From contig JACHLF010000009.1 in assembly GCA_014204435.1 (NCBI GenBank), positions 62,001 to 126,000 of the forward strand: DNA of 64,000 bases, read 5' to 3'. A model generated the notes under the pieces. That model worked only from the letters and a program-made list of their open reading frames with translations, was not told the origin of the DNA and made no database searches. A program made the position numbers and the translations under genes. This document shows positions 51,345-61,627 of the stretch, in pieces; position 1 is the first letter of the stretch; every line of letters starts with the position of its first letter. Source of the DNA: Mycobacteroides chelonae. Its GTDB lineage: Bacteria > Actinomycetota > Actinomycetes > Mycobacteriales > Mycobacteriaceae.

Positions 51345-53108
51345 TCAGGCCCGCTCAGAACGAGCGGCGTCCAGGAGCTCGCGGGCGTGCGCACGGCCGG
51401 TGTCCGAATCGCCGAGACCGGCGAGCATGCGAGCCAGTTCGGCGACCCGATCCTCGTCGTCGAGGCGTCGGACGCCGCTGCCCTTGCTGTTGACGCGGTC
51501 CACGGTCAGGTGGATATCGGCGAAGGCTGCCACCTGCGGCAGGTGGGTCACCACGATGACCTGGTGGGTGCGGGCGAGCTTGGCCAGTCGCCGACCGATC
51601 TGCACGGCCGCCCGGCCGCCCACCCCGGCATCCACCTCGTCGAAAACCATGGTGGTTCCGGCCGTCGAGGCGGCGAGCACGACCTCGAGCGCCAGCATCA
51701 CGCGGGATAGCTCACCGCCGGAAGCGCTCTTGGCCAATGGCAGCATGGGGTTGTCGCGGTGCGCGGCGAATCCAAACTCGACAGCGTCGGTACCCGAAGA
51801 TCCCGCGTGCATAGTCTGCCCGGACGGCAGGGCCAAGGGCGCCGAGTCGTCGGCTCGGGCCGGAATCGGTTCGACGGAAATGGTGAACGCCGCGCGGTCC
51901 ATCGCCAGACCGGCGAGTTCGGCGGTCACCGCCTTGCCCAGTGCCTTGGCCGCCTTGGTGCGCGCCGTAGTCAGACTGGTTGCCGCGACGCCGAGTTCAG
52001 CCGCCAATCGGTCCACGCGCTGCGCGAGTGCGCCGAGTGCATCCTCGGAGGTGTCGACCTCGGCCAGCCGGGTGCGCGCCTCCGTGGCCCAGGCGATCAC
52101 CCCGCCCATATCGGCGGCGTACTTGCGGGTCAGCATGCGCAGCTGCCCCTGGCGTGCCAGTTTCTCGTCGAGCGTGCTTGCATCGCTGGGCAATTCGTCG
52201 GTGAACGCGGTGAGCTCCCGGGAGACGTCGCTGACCACGGCGAGTGCCTCGGCCAGCTGGGGCCCCAGAGCGCGCAGCGCATCATCGTCGGTGGCCTCTA
52301 ACAGGGCCTTGGCTTTCGCGATGCGGTCGACGGCCGAATCGTCGGCCTCGCCATCCGAATCCGAGCCGGACAGGGCGCCACGTGCGGAGGCCGCCGCATC
52401 CCGGAGCGCATCGAGCTCGGACAGTCGATGGATGTCGGCGGCGAGCTGATCGTCTTCTCCCGGCTTGGGGTCCACGGTAGCGATCTCGTTGAGCGCGAAC
52501 CCGAGTCGATCGGCCTCCTGCGCAAGTTCACGTGCTCTGTTGGTGCGGTCGATCAGGTCTCGCCGCGCGGTGAGCCATTCCTCACGCAGCTTGCGGTAGG
52601 TGGTGAGCAGTGCCTCGAGGCTGCCCTGCCCCTCCGAGGCGAATCTGTCCAGTGCGGCCCGCTGCTGCTCAGGACGCATCAGCCGCAGCTGGTCGTTCTG
52701 GCCGTGCACTGTCAGCAAGCCTGCGGTGAAGCTGGCCAGCGATCTGGCGGGCACGCTGCGCCCACCCAGATATGCCCGCGAGCGACCATCGGAGGTCACC
52801 GATCGCGCGGCGATCACACTACCGTCGTCGTCACGTTGCGCGCCTGAGGAATCCAGCACCTCGGTGACCTCGGCAGGCTCGGCGCCCAGCGGGTCGGCCG
52901 TGAGGAATCTTCCCTCGACCACGGCGCGGTCGGCGCCCGCCCGTACCCGGTTCGCGTCGGCGCGCGCCCCGCCCAGCAGATGAAGGCTCGTGACCACCAT
53001 CGTCTTGCCCGCACCGGTCTCGCCGGTCAGTACGGTCAGCCCGCTGTCGAACTCCGCAGTGGCGGCGGGAATGGCGCCAAGGGACTCGATGCGAATCTCG
53101 GTGAGCAC
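51345..53108 (-). CDS. recN: DNA repair protein RecN
   Basis: GTG 53108 (MLTEIRIESLGAIPAATAEF), two bases after the nadK stop, is preferred to the 54-codon upstream extension; 587 aa. This SMC-like ATPase has Walker A in LTGETGAGKTMVVTSLHLLG, long coiled-coil arms, the signature SGGELSRVMLALEVVL and Walker B in TTMVFDEVDAGVGG. It acts in double-strand break repair. It forms a compact operon with nadK and tlyA, the order of Rv1694-Rv1696. Confidence 0.95.
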   Translation of the reverse strand: MLTEIRIESLGAIPAATAEFDSGLTVLTGETGAGKTMVVTSLHLLGGARADANRVRAGADRAVVEGRFLTADPLGAEPAEVTEVLDSSGAQRDDDGSVIAARSVTSDGRSRAYLGGRSVPARSLASFTAGLLTVHGQNDQLRLMRPEQQRAALDRFASEGQGSLEALLTTYRKLREEWLTARRDLIDRTNRARELAQEADRLGFALNEIATVDPKPGEDDQLAADIHRLSELDALRDAAASARGALSGSDSDGEADDSAVDRIAKAKALLEATDDDALRALGPQLAEALAVVSDVSRELTAFTDELPSDASTLDEKLARQGQLRMLTRKYAADMGGVIAWATEARTRLAEVDTSEDALGALAQRVDRLAAELGVAATSLTTARTKAAKALGKAVTAELAGLAMDRAAFTISVEPIPARADDSAPLALPSGQTMHAGSSGTDAVEFGFAAHRDNPMLPLAKSASGGELSRVMLALEVVLAASTAGTTMVFDEVDAGVGGRAAVQIGRRLAKLARTHQVIVVTHLPQVAAFADIHLTVDRVNSKGSGVRRLDDEDRVAELARMLAGLGDSDTGRAHARELLDAARSERA

Positions 53109-53110
53109 GG

Positions 53111-54031
53111 CTACCTTCCCCGCCAGCCCTTGACAGGCAAATGGAACTTGCGAACTATCCGGTCCGCGAAGGGCTTGCTGTCCAGGCGTGCCCACAGCAC
53201 CGGCTGATGCCCGCGCACCACCTCGACTCGACCGCCGGGTGGCACCCGGATCTCTCGGCGTCCATCGCAAAACAGCAGCGCGTCGTGCCCGTCGGCCTCG
53301 ATCTCCACGGCAACGGTGGAGGCCGGACTGATGACCATCGGGCGCGCGAACAAGGCGTGGGCGTTGTTGGGGACCACCAGAATCGCGTCCAGGTCGGGCC
53401 AGACAACCGGGCCACCGGCCGAGAACGCGTACGCGGTCGACCCGGTGGGCGTAGAGATGAGCACCCCGTCACACCCGAATCCCGACACCGGGCGCGCGTC
53501 CACCTCCAGCATCACGCCGAGTACGCCGAGCCGGGGGCCCTTTTCGATGCTCACCTCGTTGAGCGCCCAGCCGCGCTCGGTCACCTCACTGCCGATACGG
53601 ACCTGCACATCGAGCGTCATCCGTGTTTCGACGCGGTAGGTCCCCTCGACGACATGGGTGAGCACGGCGTCGATTGCCTCGGCCTCCACCTCGGCGAGAA
53701 AACCGATGCGGCCCAGGTTGACTCCGAGTACGGGCGCGGTGGCGCTGCGTGCCAGATCGGCCGCGCGCAGGAAGGTGCCGTCCCCGCCCAGCACCACCAC
53801 CAGCTCGCAGCCGGTGGCCGCGTCCTGATCGGCATCGACGACCTCCACGTCCACTCCGAGGGAACGGAACTCGGACGGGTCCAGGTGTACCGGTCCGCGA
53901 TCGATCGCCTCTGCGGACAGCACCCGAAGCTTTATTCCGTTCTCCCCCAAAATTTTCGCAACACGTCGGGCGGTCTCGGTCACCTCGTCGCGGCCGGTGT
54001 GTGCGACGAGCAGAATTTTGCGTTCGTTCAC
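53111..54031 (-). CDS. nadK: NAD kinase
   Basis: The 306-aa enzyme phosphorylates NAD to NADP. The [14 protein letters not shown] motif, the [12 protein letters not shown] segment and the [16 protein letters not shown] signature are all intact. It overlaps tlyA by 4 bp at its start and abuts recN at its stop. Same as Rv1695. Confidence 0.96.
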   Translation of the reverse strand: MNERKILLVAHTGRDEVTETARRVAKILGENGIKLRVLSAEAIDRGPVHLDPSEFRSLGVDVEVVDADQDAATGCELVVVLGGDGTFLRAADLARSATAPVLGVNLGRIGFLAEVEAEAIDAVLTHVVEGTYRVETRMTLDVQVRIGSEVTERGWALNEVSIEKGPRLGVLGVMLEVDARPVSGFGCDGVLISTPTGSTAYAFSAGGPVVWPDLDAILVVPNNAHALFARPMVISPASTVAVEIEADGHDALLFCDGRREIRVPPGGRVEVVRGHQPVLWARLDSKPFADRIVRKFHLPVKGWRGR

Positions 54032-54834
54032 TGAGGTCCCCTAGACACGGCATCGGCAACTGCCGCCTCGACATCAACATCTGAATCTGTCTTACGCAGC
54101 CAGAGGAAATATTCGACGTTTCCGGACGGTCCCGGTAGCGGACTGGCCGTCACGCCCGAGGTATGCCAGCCCTGCGTCTCGGCGCGGCGCGCGACGGAGA
54201 TCACCGCATCGGAGCGAAGCTGCGGATCGCGTACCACACCTCCCGCACCGACGAGTTCCTTGCCCACCTCGAACTGGGGCTTGACCATCGGCACGATGTC
54301 GGCATCGGATGTGGCGCAGGAGGTCAGCGCGTCAAGCACGAGCGCAAGCGATATGAAGGACAGGTCGGCCACGATCAGCTGTGCCGGTCCCCCGATCAGT
54401 GCTGAGGTCAGGGTGCGCACATTGGTGCGATCCAGCACCGTGACGCGGTCGTCGGATTGTAGTGACCAGGCCAATTGTCCGTACCCGACGTCGGCGGCAA
54501 CCACCTCGCGCGCGCCCGAGCGAAGCAGAACCTCGGTGAAACCGCCCGTGGAGGCTCCGGCATCTAGACACCGCTTGCCGTCGACGGAAAGTCCTTGTGG
54601 ACCAAACACTTCCAGGGCGCCGAGGAGCTTGTAGGCACCGCGCGAAACCCATCGATTTTCGGATTTCCCTTGCACCACAAGTGAAGCCGTCGCGGGAACT
54701 GCGGTGGCGGCCTTCGCGGCGGGTATGCCGTCGATGCGCACTAGGCCCGCGTCAATCAGTTCAGCTGCCTGCTGACGCGAACGGGCGAGTCCACGGCGCA
54801 CCAACTCGGCGTCGACCCTGGCGTGCCGGGCCAT
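54028..54834 (-). CDS. tlyA: TlyA, 16S/23S rRNA 2'-O-methyltransferase (hemolysin-like)
   Basis: The 268-aa protein has an N-terminal S4 domain ([20 protein letters not shown]) and an FtsJ-type SAM methyltransferase domain ([31 protein letters not shown]). TlyA methylates 16S C1409 and 23S C1920 in M. tuberculosis; loss gives capreomycin resistance. The gene is complete. It is coupled to nadK by a 4-bp overlap and lies 2 bp from a small helical gene. Confidence 0.94.
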   Translation of the reverse strand: MARHARVDAELVRRGLARSRQQAAELIDAGLVRIDGIPAAKAATAVPATASLVVQGKSENRWVSRGAYKLLGALEVFGPQGLSVDGKRCLDAGASTGGFTEVLLRSGAREVVAADVGYGQLAWSLQSDDRVTVLDRTNVRTLTSALIGGPAQLIVADLSFISLALVLDALTSCATSDADIVPMVKPQFEVGKELVGAGGVVRDPQLRSDAVISVARRAETQGWHTSGVTASPLPGPSGNVEYFLWLRKTDSDVDVEAAVADAVSRGPQ

Positions 54835-54836
54835 AG

Positions 54837-55046
54837 CTATCCCTGCTCCGCGGATTCCAGTGCTCGGACCAACACGTCGTGCGCCTGCTCCAAAACCTGG
54901 GCCTGAGCTTCCAGATCCAATTCGGTCTCGGCGTCGCCCAGACTCGCGGACGAGTCGAGCTGACCGAGCAGTGCCTGTACATGGGACCTGACCTCATGGG
55001 GGTCGGGTCCGGCGGCATGGCGGGCAACATCGTTCGGGGTGGTCAT
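54837..55046 (-). CDS. Small helical protein (Rv1693-like)
   Basis: ATG 55046 gives a 69-aa acidic protein, MTTPNDVARHAAGPDPHEVR onwards, that is almost all helix; the upstream part of the open frame is antisense to nothing meaningful and has poor composition. It lies 2 bp before tlyA, in the position of Rv1693. No catalytic motif. Function unknown. Confidence 0.75.
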   Translation of the reverse strand: MTTPNDVARHAAGPDPHEVRSHVQALLGQLDSSASLGDAETELDLEAQAQVLEQAHDVLVRALESAEQG

Positions 55047-55095
55047 CGGGCTCAAGGCTAGTGGATTGGCCCGCGGCAGCACGGACGGCGACACA

Positions 55096-56100
55096 CTATC
55101 GGGCAGAAAGCTGCTGGAGCACCCGTTCGGCCAGGTCATCGGAGGCCACGATGGGCCTGGCGGCTGGGGCGTGACCGGTCGCCCAGACCGCAGCCGCCAG
55201 TGCCTGAGCCAGCGACAATGGTGATCCGGTGTCATCTCCGGATTGCACCGATACTCGGTCGGATGTCACGGTGACCTGCCACGACGGCTTCGCTTCGATG
55301 CGCACATCGGCCTGCGGTAGGTGCAGTGCGTTCAGGTCCGTCCCCAAGAACGTGGGCCGGTGCGTAGCGTCCGCCCAGACGGCATCGATGGCGTTGTTCA
55401 CGCCGGTGAGCACCATGAGGCTGGGCAGGCCGGTGCCGTTGGCTCCCGAGATGTCGGTGTCCAGGCGGTCGCCGACCACCAGCGGGCGGGTGAAGTTGCC
55501 CCGCGCCAGTGCGTCCTCGATCAGTGCGCGTCCCGGCTTGCCTGCCACCACCGGATCGGCATCGGTCGCGGTCCGCAGTGCGGCGACCATCGATCCGTTT
55601 CCTGGAAGCAGACCCCGCTCGGCCGGCAGGGTGGCGTCGACGTTGGCCGCAACCCAGTAGGCACCCGCCCGGATGGCCAGTGTGGCCTCGGCGAGGGTCG
55701 TCCAGCAGGTGTCGGGTGAATGCCCCTGCACGACGGCGCGCGGGGCCTTGTCGAAGCTGCGCACCGGAGTGAGGCCGACGGCCGCCACCTCCGCGGCCAG
55801 CGCCTCGGTTCCGACCACCAGCACCGCGTCGTCGCGCTGCAGAGCCTCGGCGAGGAGTCGTGCCGCGCTCTGCGCACTGGTGACCACGTCACCGGCGGCC
55901 GCGGCGAAACCCAAGGAGGTGAGGTGCTCGGCAACTTCGGGCGCCGAGCGGCTGGCGTTGTTGGTGACGTACAGCTGTCGTGCGCCATCGGCCGCCGCCA
56001 GGGCCGCGATGGCGTTCGGGGTGGGCTCGGCGCCCCGGAACACGGTGCCGTCGAGGTCCAGGAGTAGGCAGTCGTATGAGTCGGCGAGAGTGTCAGGCAA
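55096..56100 (-). CDS. HAD-family phosphatase (Rv1692-like, glycerol 3-phosphate phosphatase)
   Basis: TTG 56100 overlaps the upstream TPR gene by 8 bp and gives 334 aa; the longer frame runs into that gene's sequence. HAD motif I is DLDGTVFRG, motif II region YVTNNASRS, and the C-terminal motif VVGDRLDTDISGANGTGLPS is clear. It resembles NagD-type HADs; Rv1692 has been reported as a glycerol 3-phosphate phosphatase in phospholipid recycling. A C-terminal extension of about 80 residues is typical of the mycobacterial form. Confidence 0.88.
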   Translation of the reverse strand: MPDTLADSYDCLLLDLDGTVFRGAEPTPNAIAALAAADGARQLYVTNNASRSAPEVAEHLTSLGFAAAAGDVVTSAQSAARLLAEALQRDDAVLVVGTEALAAEVAAVGLTPVRSFDKAPRAVVQGHSPDTCWTTLAEATLAIRAGAYWVAANVDATLPAERGLLPGNGSMVAALRTATDADPVVAGKPGRALIEDALARGNFTRPLVVGDRLDTDISGANGTGLPSLMVLTGVNNAIDAVWADATHRPTFLGTDLNALHLPQADVRIEAKPSWQVTVTSDRVSVQSGDDTGSPLSLAQALAAAVWATGHAPAARPIVASDDLAERVLQQLSAR

Positions 56101-56953
56101 GTTCGGCGGCCCGATCCTCGGCGTCGGTATGCCCCTCGACGTCGGCGTTCGCCGCGTACAGGAACCATTGCACCGCTTCGGATTTGCGGTCAAGCGCCAA
56201 CAGAATGTCCGCGTATGCATAAAACAGACGCGCCGCGATCTCGCCGACCCGCTTTGGATCGGGAGCCGGTGTCGAGAGCACCGCCAACGCCTGATCGAGC
56301 TGTCCCATGTCGGTGCGTGCCCCGGCGACGACGATGCGCAATTCGTCGGCGGCGTCCCCGGTGAGCGCCTTGGCCTCGTCGCCTCGCGCGAGCTCGATGG
56401 CACGCTCAGGTCGGCCCACTCCTCGTTCGCAGTCGGCGACGAGTGCCAACAGCGGCGACTTGCTGCCCATCCGACGGGCGGCGCGCAGCTCGGACAACGC
56501 TTGCGCCCAATCCCCGCAGTGATACGCCGCGATGCCGAGTGCTTCCCGGACGGCCGCGATGCGCGCCGCCCGACTCTTGGCCGCCTTCGCGTGCGCCAGC
56601 GCGGCCTCAGGGTCCTCGTCCAGCAGGTTCCCGGCGGTCACCAGGTGTCGTGCCACCGTCTCTGCGGTGTTCTTGTCGAGGCTGAGCAGCTCCGCGCGGA
56701 CATCCGGCGCGAGCTGTTTGGCCTCGACCTCATCGGGTATGTGCGGGCCGAAGTTCCGTGGACCCTGGCGCTCATCGGTGCGTCGGGGCCGCGGCGCCTG
56801 ATTGCGCTGGGGCCGTACATCACCGCGGTCGTCGGACCGGCGCGGACGCCCGGTGCCGCCGCTGCGGTCGTCGCGGCGCGCGCCTGCATCGTGTGCGGGC
56901 CGACTGGGGCCTTGCTTTCTCGGCCCCTGCTGCCTGGGTCCTCGCTGGTCCAC
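56093..56953 (-). CDS. TPR-repeat protein with basic disordered N-terminus (Rv1691-like)
   Basis: GTG 56953 with GGAGGAG just upstream gives 286 aa. The first 75 residues are Arg/Pro/Gln-rich and disordered (repeats such as GPRQQGPRKQGP). The rest is a helical repeat array of tetratricopeptide type (DEDPEAALAHAKAAKSRAAR; AYHCGDWAQALSELRAARRM). Likely an adaptor, perhaps RNA-binding through its basic tail. It is coupled to the HAD gene by an 8-bp overlap. Function unknown. Confidence 0.82.
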   Translation of the reverse strand: MDQRGPRQQGPRKQGPSRPAHDAGARRDDRSGGTGRPRRSDDRGDVRPQRNQAPRPRRTDERQGPRNFGPHIPDEVEAKQLAPDVRAELLSLDKNTAETVARHLVTAGNLLDEDPEAALAHAKAAKSRAARIAAVREALGIAAYHCGDWAQALSELRAARRMGSKSPLLALVADCERGVGRPERAIELARGDEAKALTGDAADELRIVVAGARTDMGQLDQALAVLSTPAPDPKRVGEIAARLFYAYADILLALDRKSEAVQWFLYAANADVEGHTDAEDRAAELA

Positions 56954-57055
56954 GGCTCCTCCTTTACAGCGCGAGTATGCCGGTAGCGGACCCTCCGCCG
57001 GAAATTCGGTGGCGGTCCATGTGACCGGTTCCGCAGACTTGATGGCATAAGCCAT

Positions 57056-58222
57056 GTGCAGCTCGACGCCATCGGCTATCACCTCCCGGACGGCAGAGCA
57101 CTACTCCACGATGTCAGCCTGCGCGTCGGTGAAGGCAGTAAAACCGCGCTGATCGGCCCTAACGGAACCGGTAAGACCACACTATTGACTATTGCGCATC
57201 ATCATCGCCGGCGATAGCGACCCGCACGACGGGGCCGTCGCTCGCGGCGGGCAGCTCGGTGTGATGCGACAGTTCATCGGATCCGTTCGTGATGATTCGA
57301 CGGTCCGCGATCTGGTGCTGTCCCTGGCAGCCGATCGGATCAGGCTGGCCGCTGGCCGTATGGACCGCGCGGAGCTGGCACTCATGGAGCGCGACAGCGA
57401 GCAGGATCAGCTCACGTACGCACAGGCGCTGGCCGACTGGGCCGGCTCGACCCCGTGGGTGCATCCGGGCCGTTCGTGACCTACCACCAGGCCCGCGAAG
57501 ACCGCAATACGATTCGATGAGGCGGGACTGCCGCAGGCCTTGCCGCTGCGACAGAACGTGTGTATGCGCCTCGCGGGCGGACACACCGCTAAGCGTGCCG
57601 TGATGGCGGATAATCTCGAATTATCCTGTCTGACAAAAGCATTTGAGGCCTAGCTGTGGTACGGGAACCGGGTCGCGGTGCTGGGGAAAATGGAACCGGC
57701 AAGTCGCATTTTCTGTGATTGCTGGCGTGCGGTGGCACGGACCCTGAGCCTGATCAACTCCCGGTGCGCCGCGAGAGCAGGCTCCGTCTGGGTGCGCGGG
57801 TCCGTCCGGGTTGGTTCGCGCAGAAGCATCATCACGAGGGGCTGATGGACCGCACGCTGTTGGACATCTTGCATCACGGGGACGAGAGGCGTGCCGGGCA
57901 CGGACATCAGCAGGCGTCGCGAATCCTGGACCGCGGCGGTCTGGCACCGTCGGCCGAGCAGACCTTTGGCTCGCTGTCCGGCGGGCATCGGGGGCGCTTT
58001 TAGATTCTGCTGCTGGAGTTAATGGGCTCGACCTTGCTGCTGCTCGACGAGCCGACCGACAACCTGAACCTACATTCTGGCGAGCCGCCTTCGACGGAAC
58101 GGTCATCGCGGTCGCCCACGACAGGTGGTTCGCCCCAACCTTCACCCGCTTTCTCATTTTCGGTGAGGCCGGCAGGGTGAAGGAGTCGGCTGAACCTCAT
58201 TGGGGTGAGGTGCGCGCGACTA
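57056..58222 (+). pseudogene. Heavily decayed ABC-F ATPase gene (antibiotic-resistance type)
   Basis: From GTG 57056 the frame reads an ABC-F N-terminus (VQLDAIGYHLPDG, then Walker A GPNGTGKTTLL), then is thrown out of frame by an exact 7-bp tandem duplication, ACTATTG, at 57181-57194. Homology resumes at 57192 (AGDSDPHDGAVARGGQLGVM). It then shows a large deletion, a stop after ATACGATTCGA, a TAG near 57650 and a TGA in the second Walker A. It continues as LGARVRPGWFAQKHHHEGLM and QTFGSLSGGHRGRF-stop-ILLLELMG, LLLLDEPTDNL, a deletion, and HDRWFAPTFTRFLIFGEAG. M. tuberculosis has the related split Rv1667c/Rv1668c. Non-functional here. Confidence 0.85.
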
Positions 58223-59512
58223 GCGGACTCGCTGCACTCCGGCAATGTTTCGCTTGCCGCGGCGCAGCACCAGCCAGCCGCCCGTCAGGTAGTCGCCCTC
58301 GCTGGGCGTCCAATCCTCGGCGTCGATCCTGGCGTTGTTGACGTACACGCCACCTTCCTTGATGGTGCGGCGTGCGGCGCCCTTGCTGTCCGAAAGCCCG
58401 CTGACCACCAGCAGATCCACGATGGTGTCGGGTTCGCCGTCGGCGAGACGCGCGGGCTCCCCGTTACCGGCCTCGGTGAGGGCGGCGGTCAGCGTGCCCT
58501 CGTCGAGCCGGTCCAGCTCGCCGCGGCCGAACAATGCCCCGCTGGCCAGTTCCACAGCCTGGGTAGCACTTTCGCCATGCACCAGGGTGGTGACCTCGGC
58601 GGCCAGGCGGCGTTGGGCCGCCCGCTCGTGGGCCCGCTGCGCCGTCGCGGTTTCCAGCTCACCGATCTCGTCGGCGGACAGGAAGGTGAACCAGCGCAGG
58701 TACCGCACCACGTCGGCATCGGCGGTGTTGATGAAGTACTGGTACCAGGCGTAGGGGCTGGTCATCTCCGGATCGAGCCAGAGGTTCCCGCCGCCGGTGG
58801 ACTTGCCGAACTTGGCCCCGTCCGCCGATGTCACCAACGGTACGGTCAGGGCGTGCACGGAGGCCCCGTCGAGCTGGCGGGCCAACCGGACACCGGCGAC
58901 GATGTTGCCCCACTGATCCGAGCCGCCGATCTGTAGCGAGCAGCCGTACTTGCGGTGCAACTGCACGTAATCGTTGGCCTGCAACAGCATGTAGGAGAAC
59001 TCGGTGTACGAGATGCCGTCGCCCTCAAGGCGCCTGCGAATGGTGTCGCGGTCCAGCATGACGTTGACAGAGAAGTGCTTGCCGAGGTCTCGCAGGAATT
59101 CCAGGGCGAACAACTGGCCGGTCCAGTCGAGGTTGTTCGCGACGATGGCTCCGGTGGCGGTGTCGTTGAATTCGACGAAGCGTTCCAGCTGGCCGCGAAT
59201 CCGGCCCGCCCATTCGGCCACCGTATCCGCGCCGTGCAGGCTGCGTTCGGAGGTATCGCGCGGATCGCCGATGAGCCCGGTGGCTCCCCCGGCCAGCACA
59301 ATGGGCCTGTGCCCGGCACGCTGGAAGCGGCTCAGAGTGAGCAGTGGCACCAAGTGCCCGGCATGCAGACTCGCGGCGGTGGGATCAAAGCCTCCATAGA
59401 CGCTGATCGGTCCCTTCGCTACCTCGGCAGCGAGTGCGTCACGGTCCGTTGTTTGCGCGATGAGGCCGCGCCAGGTCAGCTCGTCGAGGATGGATGCCAC
59501 GGAGATGATCAT
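58220..59512 (-). CDS. tyrS: Tyrosyl-tRNA synthetase
   Basis: The 430-aa class I synthetase charges tRNA-Tyr. The HIGH-type motif is HAGH (in [15 protein letters not shown]), the KMSKS-type loop is KFGKS, and the C-terminal S4 domain ([20 protein letters not shown]) is present. An alternative start is the GTG at 59500 (VASILDEL). Its 3' end touches the ABC-F pseudogene. Confidence 0.96.
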   Translation of the reverse strand: MIISVASILDELTWRGLIAQTTDRDALAAEVAKGPISVYGGFDPTAASLHAGHLVPLLTLSRFQRAGHRPIVLAGGATGLIGDPRDTSERSLHGADTVAEWAGRIRGQLERFVEFNDTATGAIVANNLDWTGQLFALEFLRDLGKHFSVNVMLDRDTIRRRLEGDGISYTEFSYMLLQANDYVQLHRKYGCSLQIGGSDQWGNIVAGVRLARQLDGASVHALTVPLVTSADGAKFGKSTGGGNLWLDPEMTSPYAWYQYFINTADADVVRYLRWFTFLSADEIGELETATAQRAHERAAQRRLAAEVTTLVHGESATQAVELASGALFGRGELDRLDEGTLTAALTEAGNGEPARLADGEPDTIVDLLVVSGLSDSKGAARRTIKEGGVYVNNARIDAEDWTPSEGDYLTGGWLVLRRGKRNIAGVQRVR

Positions 59513-59524
59513 CCCCTATCGGGT

Positions 59525-60140
59525 TCAGTGCGCCGGATACCAGTCATTCCAATGTGGTTGCGGGCTGCCGGTGAGGTCATCCGCCACGGTGGTGATGACC
59601 TCGCGTAATTCGAGTTTTTCCAGCCAGTCCGGCGGCAGTGCCCGCTGTCCCCACATGGCGCCGAGGATGTTCCCGGCGATAGATCCGGTTGAGTCGGAGT
59701 CGCCGGAGTGGTTCACCGACAGCCGGGTGCCGGCGAGTTCGACAGCGCGGCCGCACCCCGTGGAACTTTTCAGCCGATGAGTACGCTAACCACGTTCCCG
59801 GGCTGGGGAATTGGTGGACTCGAGTGCTGACAGGCAGGTGTCTGCAGGCGCGCACAGCGAATGCAGCTCGGGGACGGTGACCAACCACCCGTCGATCACG
59901 TCGGTTGGCGCCTGACCGCCCTGAGTGTGCAGCCAGCGCAGATAGGAGTGGTGCCCGATCTCGCCGGGATCGTGATCGGGCGCGCGGCTGACCGGTCGGC
60001 GGTTCGGTGATGCCGTCGCGGCCGAACTGCAGTCGGATCTGCTCGATGCTGTCGAATGCGACAAATCCGCCCAGGGCATCATCCAGGGCACCGCCGAACA
60101 GTGTCGCGCGTGCTCGGGTGTCAGGCATCGAGAGAGACAT
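59525..60140 (-). pseudogene. Decayed ADP-ribosylglycohydrolase (DraG-type) gene
   Basis: From ATG 60140 the frame reads RARATLFGGALDDALGGFVA and FDSIEQIRLQFGRDGITEPP, a DraG-type N-terminus with altered metal ligands. After a deletion and frameshift it resumes as YLRWLHTQG, GWLVTVPELHSLCAPADTCL and SALES, stops at TAG, and resumes again near 59750 with the C-terminal NHSGDSDSTGSIAGNILGAM and LPPDWLEKLELREVI up to the stop at 59525. About 200 codons remain of a usual 300 or more. The C-terminal piece (59525-59716) is open but cannot form the active site alone. ATG overlaps the mpg stop by 20 bp. Confidence 0.8.
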
Positions 60141-60750
60141 GTGAACCAGTATTCGGTTGTGGTGCGCGGAGACTGCGCCGATAGACGGACACCTCGGGGT
60201 ACTCGGGCAGCCAAAATCGCCAGGGACGGTCCGCCGCCACGCTGACACCGACCCGTGGCCCGGACTGGGCCTTGCGGGTGGGGTTCAGCATGACCCGCAC
60301 CGGGCCGGAGGTGGAGAAGACATCGACGCCGTTGTCCCCCGGGGTGATTCCGAGCGCGGCCCCAAGGTTTCCGGGACCGCGCGCCAGGCCGGCCTCGTTG
60401 CGGGCGGTGGGCCGCCGCGGCCAGCACAGCGGGGCCCCGTCGACGATCGCCGCGGCCCGCATGAGCACACCGCCGGCGACACCGTCGGGGCCGCACACCA
60501 CGTTGGCGCACAGGTGAATGCCGTGACTCAGGTAGACGTAGAGGTGTCCGGCGGGTCCGAACATCACCCGGTTGCGATTCGTCGGACCGCGAAACGAATG
60601 CGAGGCGGGATCGGGCCACGGGCCGTCGGGTACGCCGCCATACGCCTCCACCTCGACGATCAGTGCGCTCACCCCCCGAGATTCGATGGTGGCGCCGAGC
60701 AGACGCCGTGCAGCCTTTACCGGATGGGTCTGCAGAATCTCGGCGCTCAT
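60121..60750 (-). CDS. mpg: 3-methyladenine DNA glycosylase (AAG/MPG type)
   Basis: ATG 60750 ([20 protein letters not shown]) is preferred over the 18-codon upstream extension; 209 aa. The AAG fold is clear: [20 protein letters not shown] with the catalytic Glu, [20 protein letters not shown], and [12 protein letters not shown]. It removes alkylated purines in base-excision repair. It matches Rv1688, near tyrS (Rv1689). Confidence 0.92.
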   Translation of the reverse strand: MSAEILQTHPVKAARRLLGATIESRGVSALIVEVEAYGGVPDGPWPDPASHSFRGPTNRNRVMFGPAGHLYVYLSHGIHLCANVVCGPDGVAGGVLMRAAAIVDGAPLCWPRRPTARNEAGLARGPGNLGAALGITPGDNGVDVFSTSGPVRVMLNPTRKAQSGPRVGVSVAADRPWRFWLPEYPEVSVYRRSLRAPQPNTGSHVSLDA

Positions 60751-60836
60751 CTCTCGATTGTCCTTGACGGCCGAGCAGATCGCGCTGACCGTGGAGCCAA
60801 ACATTCAGCGGTATCTGACCGGCGAGCTGCCCGGCA

Positions 60837-61040
60837 TCACGTCGTAAAGCGCTGGTGTTCCTCGTCGGTCACCTGGCGCGCCTCATCGGGCAGCAGGACG
60901 GGGATCGAGTTCTCGATCCTGTAGGCCTTACGTAGGCGAGGGTTGTACAGCAGACCGTCCGTGTCATCCCCGACGAGTAGGAGCGTCCCACGGTCGATCG
61001 GGCAGACCAGAATGTCCAGAAGTGCGGCGTCGAGAGGCAT
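60837..61040 (-). CDS. Trm112-family small protein (UPF0434)
   Basis: The 67-aa protein reads LLDILVCPIDRGTLLLVGDD and RIENSIPVLLPDEAR, the standard Trm112/YcaR layout. Only one Cys (CP) remains of the zinc knuckle, as in many bacterial members. In eukaryotes and archaea Trm112 activates methyltransferases; the bacterial role is less clear. It lies 8 bp from the secreted-protein gene. Confidence 0.85.
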   Translation of the reverse strand: MPLDAALLDILVCPIDRGTLLLVGDDTDGLLYNPRLRKAYRIENSIPVLLPDEARQVTDEEHQRFTT

Positions 61041-61048
61041 CGGTGCGA

Positions 61049-61528
61049 TCAGCCGATCGGAATGTTCTCGTTGAAGATCTGCTGGCCGCCACCACCGGTT
61101 ACGCCGATACCGGGACCGGGGTTGACGTTCGGCGGCCCGCCGTTGGGGTTGTTGGTCCCATTGATGGGGCCGACACCGACATAGACCGGCTGCTGCGGCT
61201 TCTGTGCGGCCTTGAGGAACTGCGTTTGCGTCGCGATGACCGATTTCAGGGTGTTGATCAGTGGCATCTGACTGGGCCGCTTGTCCAATGCGGCCTTGAG
61301 GGCATCATTCTGTGCCGAACTGACCTGAGCGCCCTTGGCGCGCAGCTGCAGCGACGTGCGGACCAGGTTGGAAACCTGACCGCCACTGGTGCCGGTGGAG
61401 TACTCGTGCGCGATGTCATCGAGGACGTCGGCGCTGGCGGTGCCGACGCCGGGTCCGAAGACCAGGGCGACGGAGAGGCCGGCGGTGGCCAGCGCGGCGC
61501 CGGCGAGGGCACGTAGACGGGTCGGCAT
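61049..61528 (-). CDS. Secreted protein of unknown function
   Basis: The 159-aa protein has a Sec signal peptide (RLRALAGAALATAGLSVALV, then AxA site TASA-DVLDD near residue 33), a helical middle and a Gly/Pro/Asn-rich tail (GPINGTNNPNGGPPNVNPGP). An AAGGAA RBS precedes ATG 61528. No enzymatic motif. The tail suggests a surface or cell-wall location. Confidence 0.8.
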   Translation of the reverse strand: MPTRLRALAGAALATAGLSVALVFGPGVGTASADVLDDIAHEYSTGTSGGQVSNLVRTSLQLRAKGAQVSSAQNDALKAALDKRPSQMPLINTLKSVIATQTQFLKAAQKPQQPVYVGVGPINGTNNPNGGPPNVNPGPGIGVTGGGGQQIFNENIPIG

Positions 61529-61627
61529 GACGAGTTCCTTCCGGTATCGCGGACGTCAGCCTAACAACAACCTGTCACATCAGCAGCCCAGGGCGACACG
61601 AACGGCGCAGGTGCGCGTCGGTGCGCG

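Noticed and set aside
57621..58157. 178-codon minus-strand frame across the ABC-F remnant
   Set aside because: It is the reverse complement of recognisable ABC-F sequence on the plus strand.
59525..59716. 63-codon open frame as an independent gene
   Set aside because: It is the C-terminal piece of the ADP-ribosylglycohydrolase remnant and cannot form the active site alone.
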